Of a stretch of DNA of 64,000 nucleotides, positions 46,131-55,900 are shown piece after piece. The DNA lies in the NCBI GenBank assembly GCA_037127255.1, contig JBANSL010000010.1:34431794-34495793 (forward strand). The letters run 5' to 3'. Source of the stretch: Persicaria tinctoria (taxonomy: Eukaryota > Streptophyta > Magnoliopsida > Caryophyllales > Polygonaceae). Below the pieces are notes generated by a model. It was not told where the DNA came from and made no database searches. It was given only the letters and a program-made list of their open reading frames with translations. Made by a program: the position numbers and the translations under genes. How positions within the stretch are numbered: position 1 is the first letter of the stretch; each line of letters begins with the position of its first letter.

Positions 46131-46408
46131 ACTAAATAACCTCACTTTGAATTTTAATGAGGGACATAAAAAAAAATTACTAGTGTGAAAATGGTTTATT
46201 TATTACTTGGAAAAAACCTAAATTGGGGAAATAAAAAAGGTAATAACCTAATTTGCATTTCTAATAGAGGAAATAAATAACAATTATAATAATATACAAA
46301 TCATACAAAGGATTTTGTTTTTGAATTTTAAACGTATCTCTACCAGTTATATATACCCTACAACCTACACTCTCTCATTTCACTTCAAAAAAACCATACT
46401 TCTACTAG
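46131..46408 (+). promoter_or_regulatory. AT-rich spacer with a TATA box for the small downstream ORF
   Basis: TTATATATACCC at 46,348-46,359 is followed about 20-30 bp later by a pyrimidine-rich CTCTCATTTCACTTC, the usual layout of a plant core promoter, 50-60 bp before the ATG at 46,409. Confidence 0.4.
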
Positions 46409-46684
46409 ATGGCAAAGACAAACACCTCTAAAACTCCAAAAACTCCGAAGACTCCGAAGACATCATCTTGTAAACCTATGTCTCCGGCTGCGACAGATGC
46501 ATACATCAACAACATGGAAGTGAAGTACAACAAACTAGAGTTGAAAGTGCACAACATGGAAGCGAAGTACAAAAAACTAGAGTTGGAAGCGTACGAGTTG
46601 GTGCGGAGGTTCGTTGCCGGTGGACACAAGGCTTTGTTGAATCTCACCCTAAGCTCGGAGGTGCAGCTAGTTGAACACATGTAG
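46409..46684 (+). CDS. Hypothetical small coiled-coil protein (91 aa)
   Basis: The frame starts at the first ATG after a well-placed TATA box. Residues 1-20 are Lys/Thr/Pro-rich (TPKTPKTPKTSS). Residues 33-60 hold two near-repeats, NNMEVKYNKLELK and HNMEAKYKKLELEA, with heptad spacing, and the C-terminus ends QLVEHM. I do not recognise the family. The basic head plus short coiled coil suggests a nuclear or protein-binding peptide, but this is inference. It could be the tail of a transposon gene. Confidence 0.35.
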   Translation: MAKTNTSKTPKTPKTPKTSSCKPMSPAATDAYINNMEVKYNKLELKVHNMEAKYKKLELEAYELVRRFVAGGHKALLNLTLSSEVQLVEHM

Positions 46685-46784
46685 GCAAATGGCTTTGAGC
46701 GAGAGCACCCCTACAAAATCTAAAATCCAAAGAAACCTTCCGCTTGGGAGTCTTGCAAATGTTATAATTATAGATTAAGCTCTT

Positions 46785-46913
46785 TGATAGATTACATGGG
46801 CTTTATATTGTATAGTGGGCCAAAAGCCCCAAATCCATTGTAATCTATATATATGTTTAATCAATGAATCAAACCCTCAAGGAGGACTTTACAATCAATC
46901 TCATGATCTCACA
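46785..46913 (+). repeat. Short LTR of Copia copy B
   Basis: Runs from TGATAGATTACATGGGC to GATCTCACA, 129 bp, directly followed by the primer site. It shares TTATATTGTATAGTGGGCC and TATATATATGTTTA with the copy A LTR. Confidence 0.6.
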
Positions 46914-46926
46914 TGGTATCAAAGCC
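46914..46926 (+). promoter_or_regulatory. Primer-binding site of Copia copy B
   Basis: TGGTATCAAAGCC, one mismatch from the tRNA-iMet complement. Confidence 0.7.
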
Positions 46927-47144
46927 TAAGATCCTTAAACCCTAATATCTTTTTCCAACCCTAGCCGCTGGCCTCCTCGCCCTCCCCGTCCTAGCCGCCG
47001 GCCACCTTACCCCTCTCGGCCACCCTCCTTTGCCGCCGACACACCCTCCCCTTATCGCCGGCCTCCTCCCCTCTCGGCCTCCCCTTGCCGCTAAACCCCG
47101 CCCCCCCCCCCCCCTCTCGACTCTCCTCTCTCCCTCTCGTCCCA

Positions 47145-47576
47145 ATGGCCGAAACAACCACTACCAGCCCTTCCACTCCGATCTCACGATCTCCAACATC
47201 AAAAACTACATCCCCATCATCCTTGATCATGAATCCAGTTCCTACACCATGTGGTCTCACCTCTTCACGACCCATGTTAAGGCTCATAAGGTCCTCCACC
47301 ACATCGATTCCTCCATCGTTTTCCCCACCACTGAGGACGACGATCTCTTCGCTCAACTCGACACCATTGTTCTTCAATGGATCTTCAACACCATCTCCAA
47401 AGATCTATTGACAACCATCATCGACCTCAAAGACAACACCTTGGGTGCCTGGACCAAGCTTCAGAATCTCTTTCAAGACAACAAGTCCACCCATGCCGTC
47501 TACCTTGAGCACGAATTCTCAAGTTGCAAGCTTGCATCTTTCCCGTTGATATCCGCCTACTGTCAGCATATCCACC
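47145..47576 (+). pseudogene. Copia gag fragment, copy B
   Basis: Same Gag as at 11,816-12,487 (HSDLTISNIKNYIPIILDHE, SYTMWSHLFTTHVKAHKVLH, LGAWTKLQNLFQDNKST, ISAYCQHI) with mostly synonymous or mild changes. The initiator ATGGCCGAAACAACC is out of frame with the rest because of an indel just after it, and the similarity to copy A stops at 47,576. A 140-bp segment of unknown origin then leads into the Gypsy array. Confidence 0.7.
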
Positions 47577-47717
47577 GACGCCGCCAAGGACAAAACCACC
47601 CTGGTCTCGTCAAGCGACATTAATGAGACTTATGCCCCACAACGGAGTGGCAACCACGATCAACCTGCGCAAAGAGAAGTCGTCGGATTCCCCTCGCCCC
47701 TCCTGGTATCTCGTCCG

Positions 47718-49267
47718 CTTGTCGAGATCGACTAGGCCTTGGTCGACTAGCTGTTCTTCGTTGTTCTGCTGCTTTCCGACCTCTGGCTCTTGCAATTGAT
47801 GGCGCTTCTGAGTTTTATGGCAGCGATGTGTCCAGTCTTTCCCTTAGGATTTGGTTCTGAAGATCCAGGGAGCGCACCTGACTGTCTGGGGATTCCTGCT
47901 GCTAGCTGACCAATCTGTGTATCGACCGATTTTCGCCAAATATCAATTTCCCCAAGCCTAGAGTTGACACCTTGCATCTGAGTATAGACGGAGTTGAAAG
48001 ATTGCCTAGTTTCTGAGTGGTTCCTCCGTATTTCCTCCAGGACTGTCCGTATATCATCCTTCTTCTGTTTCCTTTCCGGATGTCCTGGAGCTCTGTAGGG
48101 CGGGGGGTTCCAAGGGACACCTTGGTTCCATTGTGGTTGCTGAAACCTTTGGTCCCCCATGTAGCGATTGGGACCCCCTGCGTATGCTGCCTCCTCATGA
48201 TGCTCTGCCATCCTGACTTGCTCTGTGTGTGGGCACTCAGGAGTGGTGTGCCTCTGTGATCCGCATTCAATGGAAGGCTGGTTGAAAGAGAGATACTTTA
48301 CTTGCTTGAGGAGCTTCTTATTCTGGTCTCTGTAGTACTGCTCCCTAACATCTGGATCGATCTCCTTAGGTGGCTCATAGAGGGGCATGGATGGTGCTGG
48401 CCTGGCGTATGGGTTCTCTGCATAAGTTGCAGTAGACCCATACTTGTTGTCGTAGTTAGTGAGCTTCTCTAGCACACCTCATGGGTCACTTGGCGGCATT
48501 GTCAGATACTCATAGCGAGTATAATGGTTGATTCTGTCCTTAGTGACTTGATCAAGAGAGTTGAAGAAGATCTCCTGAATGACGTAGGGTGGCTGTCCAT
48601 GAGTAGGGCAAGATCGCAGAAGTTCCTTGTAGCGCTCCCATGCCTTTGCCAGCGGTTCCCCTTGCTTCTGTTTGAAGGCGGTGATTCTCTGGCGGAGATG
48701 TGCTGTTTTGGCGGGTGGGAAGAATTTGTTCAGAAACTCTTGCTCTACTTGGGCACAGGTTGTGAGTGATTTTGGTTTCAGCCCTTCCAGCCATTTCAGT
48801 GCAGGCTCAGCGAGAGACCAGCGAAAAGCTTTCATCTTGACATATTCCAGAGTTGTACCTTCAGCAAGAGTACGACATATGTCAGCAAAGTTTGTAATAT
48901 GTTCAAGAGGACACTCATTAAATCTACCATAAAAGGCATTATTTTTAAGCTCTATAAGAAATTGAGTGCGAATTTCAAAAGAGTTATCAGGGATCAGAAT
49001 AGCCGATTCAGGCACGACGAGAGTTGGGTGCATATAGTCATCTGCCGTGGTCGGATATTGGGCAAGCTCAGCCTGTGCTTGTTCCCTTGCTGCTTTCTCA
49101 GCGGCGATAACAGCATCCTTAGCGGCCAATTCCCTGGTAAGCCTAGCGATCAGCTGTTCCTGTGTCTCCGCAGCTGCCATGGCTCTTTGTAGTTTAGCTC
49201 GGATGTGAAATAGGCGTTCCGGTTCGTCTAAGGCGTCAAACTCAGGTGTTTGACCAGAACGGCGCAT
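47718..49267 (-). pseudogene. Truncated gag of the first Gypsy unit
   Basis: Corresponds to the first 500 or so codons of the complete gag at 56,258. It is broken by a stop after MPPSDP (48,479-48,481, where intact copies read PPSDAWGV) and by a one-base deletion near 47,804 (GATGGCGC against GATGGCCGC). About a dozen other substitutions lie between 47,860 and 49,110. It ends in the middle of a TCGAGATCGAC word at the junction with Copia-linked DNA. Confidence 0.85.
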
Positions 49268-49330
49268 ACACCTGAAAAGTAACTCAAGGAAACAGTGAGA
49301 ACTGACTACCTAAGGCGCGATTGATAGCTT

Positions 49331-49347
49331 CCCCGGCAACGGCGCCA
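49331..49347 (-). promoter_or_regulatory. Gypsy primer-binding site, unit 1
   Basis: TGGCGCCGTTGCCGGGG on the minus strand is an exact 17-base complement of the plant tRNA-Asp 3' end, the primer used by Athila-type elements. It lies three bases from the LTR end. Confidence 0.9.
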
Positions 49348-49350
49348 ATT

Positions 49351-51451
49351 TGTTGTTGCAGGAGAATGGTCAAGTATGAAATAAATATAAAATAAAGTTC
49401 AGACTGACTTCCCTGTCTCAGCAAATAAATACAAGACTTCCTCCCGTTGTAGTAAGAGAATAGTCAGGATCGAATCCACGAGGAAGCACGTCAGCAGTTC
49501 TCAGGTAGCTGTAAATTCTGACAGACAAAGCAGCAGAGAAGACAGAAACAAGGAAACAAGGAAAGAAACAGAAAGCAAAGCAGAAAATAAAGCAAAGCAA
49601 CAAAGCAAAACAGGAAATAAAGCAAAGACAGAAAATAACGCAAGGCAACAGGCTACTCGATCTCGACCAACAGCTACTCGAGATCGACAAAGGCAGGACG
49701 AAAGAAAGTGAAAATCGACGAGAACAGAGAAAACTCCAACTCGACTTAGACGAGCCCCTACTCGAGATCGACAAAGGCAGTACTCGATCTCGAAAAAACT
49801 CTACTCTATGTCGACAAGAATGCAGAAAATATAAATTTCAGAATTAAACACATAACTCAGATTTTTGACAGAAATAAACTCAATATGCTAAAAGACTTCT
49901 AAGACCAGGGTATCGACACCACAACGATAACCATGCAAAGTAACACATAAAGGCATAAAAGATCATGCTTTCCATCAAATAACTTTCGTCATTAACAAAT
50001 AGGCAAATAGAGGCTTTCGCATAAACCCTAATTGTTACTAACCCTTTTTTCACATAATTAATCCAAGTTGCATTAAGATCACTTTCGCTTCAATAACACA
50101 AACAAGGATCACCTTCAAGTCTCGCAAAAGAATCATGTTCATAGGGATAGAAGATGAATTGCACCAAAGATCTGACCTTTATCGCATCGCCTCACATGGC
50201 CACCGTTGGGCTCACCCCAGCCCCAGAAGTGGGTGAACTACTCACGCCTCATTGTAATAACAGACATTGATGTATAAAAAGAAACTTGCATTAAAACTAA
50301 ATCCCAACTTACAATCTCTCTTTATGTAACTAACTAATTGTCTCTGAAATTGAATTGTTGAAACTGAGCCCCTAGGGCCTTATTTATAGTGATCTACTCC
50401 TTGCTAATCAAGGATAGAATTTCCTATCTATATCTAAAATTATATCTAAAATACCTAACGATAAATAAATTGCATAATGGAATTAAATCTAAAAGGAAAA
50501 AGATAAATCTAAATAGCTAAGTCTTCATGATGTTGATAGATCTCCTTCCGTAGATAGAACTTGATGGATTTGGATAGAATCTTCCTCCTTCGGCCCCAAG
50601 GAATCCCAGCTCGACTAGGACAGCCCTCGACGACGCGTTTCTGGAAACGGGGTCTACTCGACCTCGACAAAGTCTTGTCGACATCGACTAGGACTCGTCG
50701 TCTTGGCTAACTGGTGCTCCATGTGTCTCAGTCTTGACTCCTGACGCTCGTCGACCTCGAGTAGCCCTAGTCGACCTCGAGTAGGCTTGATCCGTCGACT
50801 AGGTCTCCTCGGGTAGGTGTACTCGACAAGCTCGGACATGGGCTCTGGTGGCTTGTCGATCTCGATAAGGGTTCGTCGAGCTCTAGTAGGGTGTGGCCTT
50901 TTTTTGATCGAGAAACTCCTTCTCGGCAAGGACTCGGACCGGCACTGGGTGGCTTGTCGATCTCGACCAGGGTTCGTCGAGATCGAGTAGAGATGTGGTC
51001 AACTTCTCTTCTCGACTCCGGGTGTGGCACTAAGGCGAAGTCGATCTCGACTAGGGCTTGTCGAGATCGAGTTGGCTCCGGACGTCGGGTTGACTCAGCT
51101 CTCTCGATCAGGCTTGCTCGACCAAGGTTGCTCGGACATGCTCGTCGAGGTCGAGTAAGGTCTACTCGAGATCGAGTAACCTTGACTCTCAGATTGATTC
51201 GACTGGTTCCGCTGCTTCCTTGACCTTGGACTTCTGTAGCCGTTTTTCGAGCTTTTCCGAGATTCTGTAGAATTGCTGTAAAATGCCTCGATTTCTGCGA
51301 ATTAAACAGAAACTGGTGTAGATTCCATAATTTGGCAAATAAACATAAACTACATAGGTTCTGTACTATCTAAGCCCAAATGAATGCAATGTATGCAGAA
51401 ATCGATATAAAAGTTACTGTAAAACATGGCAGATTCAGCTCACAACAAACA
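49351..51451 (-). repeat. Gypsy LTR, copy 1 (2,101 bp)
   Basis: TG...CA ends as above. The U3 part (50,590-51,240) and the U5-side part (49,650-49,800) are rich in TCGAGATCGA-type words, about twenty in all by eye. The TATA box is at 50,388-50,381. The open frames inside (for example a Ser/Cys-rich 118-codon one at 49,774-49,418) are low-complexity and probably not coding. Confidence 0.85.
50381..50388 (-). promoter_or_regulatory. LTR promoter TATA box, copy 1
   Basis: TATAAATA in the context CACTATAAATAAGGCCC, followed by a leader toward U5. It is the best core-promoter match in the LTR. Confidence 0.75.
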
Positions 51452-51483
51452 CCCCATACTTAAGCTTGCTTGTCCTCAAGCAA
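51452..51483 (-). promoter_or_regulatory. Polypurine tract and adjacent hairpin, unit 1
   Basis: On the minus strand TTGCTTGAGGACAAGCAA (51,483-51,466) forms a 6-bp stem with loop GAGGAC and is followed by TTAAGTATGGGG, which ends at the LTR TG. The tract is the expected plus-strand primer. Confidence 0.7.
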
Positions 51484-52937
51484 TACTTTTATTTGTCATT
51501 CAGGGGAAGAAATCAAAAACTCTCAACATCTTAGATTCATTCTCATATAACCCTGCAATCAATTACCATCCTCGAAAAGGTACTAGTGTCACAGATTCAT
51601 GCATGTGCAAATATACAAAAGCAACATCTACTCACAAAAGGAGGGTTATGCACAAATAATTCATGTGACAAAGCATTGATAATCAAGAGGACTTCAATTT
51701 AAGCTCAAATAAGGAGTAGAAGTTGGCAAAAGGCTAAAGGTGGGCAATTTTTGGCAATGTGGTGCTTTTGATCCGGGGAAATGGATTATTTCCAAACTTT
51801 CTCAACCACATCCTTTCTTCGTTTGATTCATCACCTTTCATATTTCTTTTTCTTCAATAATAATGTTTTTACCTCTCTGACCTCAGCACTGCCTTCTCGC
51901 TAGTCGCAAACATGGGTGTCATGAATGGCCCCGGATACTTAGTGCTTTGGACTCCTCACAATGTGTCCCATCTCTCCAAACTATTATCTTAGAGAGCAGG
52001 GTCAATCTACCTTTATCTCCTGAGGTGATTGGATTTTCTTTCACTCATTAAATTTTCCATATTTTTCAAACAATTTCCTTCCAAACTCCAAATAATGATA
52101 ACAATCACAAACACCATATAACATCTCCATAATGTAACATCATTCTCAACATAATCCCCGGATAAGGTAAAGAATGGCAATATTTTAGAACATGTGGAGC
52201 AATATTTGAAATAAGGCATATTATGGCTTTTGTGATGCATAAGCATAAGTATGGCTAGGATTTCAACAATGAGCATTATATGGAAAATATAAAGTCCTCC
52301 ATCATTTTATCATGCAACATGTCAAAAGCAACATCAAATTTTACCTCCTTTCATGGTTTTCAAGAAAATATGCACTTCATTGTGACTTTCGTTTACTAGG
52401 CAATTTCATGCTATATCTCTAATGAATCCAATTTTTTGCATCGTCGAGTTCAATTTAAGCTTCCATGACATTATTTCAAAATTTTCAATGGGGGTCATTT
52501 TTTCAAACTTTTTGGAAAACATGCATATAAGCACATAAATAAATAATGCATTCCAAAATAGCCATGTAGCAATTCAAAGAAATAATGCACAAGTAATGTC
52601 AAATATGATCAATATGCATGAAGTAAGCCCTTCCCCCACCCCATACTTAAACATTACAGTGTCCTCACTGTATAAAAACAAGGGTAAAGAAAGAAACTCA
52701 CAAGACATGTGTGCAGGGCCTCAAAATTTCGACTGGAGCACCTCCTAGGCCGAGTTTGAATATAGCTTGGTTCTATCCATGGACCTGAAAAGTAGAAGAC
52801 ATATACCCATAATAGAAACAAAAAAAACCAAAGAAATGTTCAAATCCAAAAACAAAAAACAAAGTTTCAAAAAGTCCTAAAAAGTCTATGTACAAGCTCT
52901 AGATTTTATAGTCGCTAGACCGACTTTTCCATCTAGC
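51484..52937 (-). other. Long 3' noncoding internal region of the Gypsy element, unit 1
   Basis: AT-rich, no gene. At 52,670-52,627 (minus) it contains a second hairpin with loop GAGGAC followed by TTTAAGTATGGGGTGGGGGA, a duplicate of the tract at the LTR edge. Confidence 0.7.
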
Positions 52938-55900
52938 TCAAGGTGGCATTTGCAGGGTCCATGTAGCTTGGGACTCAAATAAGACTCCATTCTTGTCCAT
53001 CAGTTGTAATCCTCCAGAATGGATCTTGTTCACCACGAACGGTCCCATCCGCTTCTTGTTGAATTTGTTGGGGAACCAATGATCCTTTGATTTAGAGACA
53101 TAGAGCTTGTCTCCAACTTCATACTCCTTAGGCTCATCATTGGAAATCCTACATAAGAGTACATACCAAGGCAAACCTCTCCCATGTATAGATAGATCTT
53201 TAATGGAAATAGAAGAAGAAAGATCCATACCTTGGCTTACCTTCGCAGAGACGGAATCGGGGACAACTGTGTTTGGTCGAGCTCGACTAGGGCTAGTCGA
53301 TCTCGACGAGGCTTCTGGTTCTGGTGGTGTCCTGCTCGCAGATTCAGAAGTCGATGAAGACGATGGCTCTTCGACCTCGAGTAGACTACTCAACATCGAC
53401 AAGGATTCTGCTCCTGGTGTCTTGCTCATCGAGGAAGGCGGATCTGGTGGTGCCGGGTGGTGGTCGATCTCGACAAGGCTGGTCGAGATCGACGAGGCTG
53501 GTCCGTCTGGTGGAGTCAGTGTCGAGGAAGAAGGATCTGGGCTCCCCGATTGGTGGTCGATCTCGAGTAGCCTACTCGAGATCGAGTAGGGTTCTGCTTC
53601 CGTTTGGCTGCTCGACGAGGCTGGTGTGGGTGGAGACTCCTTGGTCTGGTCGAGATCGACTAGGGTCCGGTTGATCTTGACCCCATACTTAGCTCCTGTC
53701 AAGGCATCCGAAAAATAATTAATCCACAATGACTTACCTTGGTCCGTGTCGATTGAATTTTCTGTGTTCTCCTTGAGGATTGCCATGATCTCCTCCACCT
53801 GGGCCTCCATGTCCCTCTTTTCTATCTCCTCAGGGGTCATATTTCTGACCTTGGGTTCCCCGCAGGTGATGTAGCCAGCTGAGATAGATTCGACCTCTTC
53901 CATTGGACCTGTATGCCTTTCAGTTTTATTAAAGGAATACTCAATTACCTCATCGCTGATGTTGAAGGTGAGCACTCCTTTCCGTACGCTTATGTTGGCA
54001 TCCACCGTCGCCAAGAATGGTCTTCCTAAAATAATTGGACAAGCAGGATCTTCTTGCATATCAACAACTAGAAAATCAGCAGGGACGAAGAATTTACCTA
54101 CTTGTACTGGCACATTGTCCACCATGCCTGTTGGAATGACCACCGTGTTGTTGGCCATGTAAAGTCTAGCATCCACAAGCTCAAGGGCACCTATCTTAAT
54201 CTTGGACCAAATCGTTAAAGGCATTATACTTACACTAGCTCCAAGATCACATAAGGCATTAATTTTGTATGGACCAAACCCAATAGTTATAGCAAACTTA
54301 CCTGGATCCGGCCTCTTCTCCAATATGTCCAGATGGCTGCACTCCTCTGTGATTTCAGCCATCGGTCGCTTTTTGCTAAGAATCTCCTTCAGGAATTTGA
54401 CATAGGATGGCATTTCATTGAGAGCTTCTGTGAAGGGGATGGTGACATTGAGTTTTTGAAGCATCTTGATGAAGCGCTGAAATTTCTTCTCTGCCGGTTC
54501 CTTTAGAGATTTTCTGGGGGAAGGCAGCTTCTTTTTCTGATTCGGAGCCAAAACAGATGTCGGAGGTGCTGCAGGCTGCTCTATGTCGACCAGGGGCTCC
54601 TCGACATCGACTAGAGTCTTGTCGACATCGACCAGGTTGGGCGTAGTCGAGTTGTTGTGCGGTGCAGACGAAGATTTTTGCAGGTTCTCCTCGAGGTCGA
54701 GTAGGCCCTTGTCGAGATCGACTAGGCCTTGGTCGACTAGCTGTTCTTCGTTGTTCTGCTGCTTTCCGACCTCTGGCTCTTGCAATTGATGGCCGCTTCT
54801 GAGTTTTATGGCAGCGATGTGTCCAGTCTTTCCCTTAGGATTTGGTTCTGAAGATCTAGGGAGCGCACCTGACTGTCTGGGGATTCCTGCTGCTAGCTGA
54901 CCAATCTGTGTATCGACCGATTTCCGCCAAATATCAATTTCCCCAAGCCTAGAGTTGACACCTTGCATCTGAGTATAGACGGAGTTGAAAGATTGCCTAG
55001 TTTCTGAGTGGTTCCTCCGTATTTCCTCCAGGACTGTCTGTATATCATCCTTCTTCTGTTCCCTTTCCGGATGTCCTGGAGCTCTGTAGGGCGGGGGGTT
55101 CCAAGGGACACCTTGGTTCCATTGTGGTTGCTGAAACCTTTGGTCCCCCATGTAGCGATTGGGACCCCCTGCGTATGCTGCCTCCTCATGATGCTCTGCC
55201 ATCCTGACTTGCTCTGTGTGTGGGCACTCAGGAGTGGTGTGCCTCTGTGATCCGCATTCAACGCAAGGCTGGTTGAGAGAGAGATACTTTACTTGCTTGA
55301 GGAGCTTCTTATTCTGGTCTCTGTAGTACTGCTCCCTAACATCTGGATCGATCTCCTTAGGTGGCTCATAGAGGGGCATGGATGGTGCTGGCCTGGCGTA
55401 TGGGTTCTCTGCATAAGTTGCAGTAGACCCATACTTGTTGTTGTAGTTAGTGAGCTTCTCTAGCACACCCCATGCGTCACTTGGCGGCATTGTCAGATAC
55501 TCATAGCGAGTATAATGGTTGATTCTGTCCTTAGTGACTTGATCAAGAGAGTTGAAGAAGATCTCCTGAATGACGTAGGGTGGCTGTCCATGAGTAGGGC
55601 AAGATCGCAGAAGTTCCTTGTAGCGCTCCCATGCCTTTGCCAGCGGTTCCCCTTGCTTCTGTTTGAAGGCGGTGATTCTCTGGCGGAGATGTGCTGTTTT
55701 GGCGGGTGGGAAGAATTTGTTCAGAAACTCTTGCTCTACTTGGGCACAGGTTGTGAGTGATTTTGGTTTCAGCCCTTCCAGCCATTTCAGTGCAGGCTCA
55801 GCGAGAGACCAGCGAAAAGCTTTCATCTTGACATATTCCAGAGTTGTACCTTCAGCAAGAGTACGGCACATGTCAGCAAAGTTTGTAATATGTTCAAGAG

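Noticed and set aside
47085..47411. 108-codon frame starting at ATGCCGCTAAACCCC and containing the gag ATG
   Set aside because: It is a shifted frame over Copia gag copy B; the conserved Gag residues lie in the neighbouring frame.
49418..49774. 118-codon Ser/Cys/Phe-rich frame in the LTR (repeated at +6,991 and +13,982)
   Set aside because: Low complexity, mirrors AAAGCAAAGC-type repeats on the other strand, no domain; it is part of the LTR.
50654..51030. Two overlapping minus-strand frames in the LTR U3 encoding LVEID-like peptides
   Set aside because: They are in different frames, have no gag context or further domain, and are better explained by the DNA-level motif array.
53107..53589. 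160-codon plus-strand frame with LVEID-like peptides
   Set aside because: It is antisense to gag; it stays open and looks similar only because the underlying DNA motif is palindromic.
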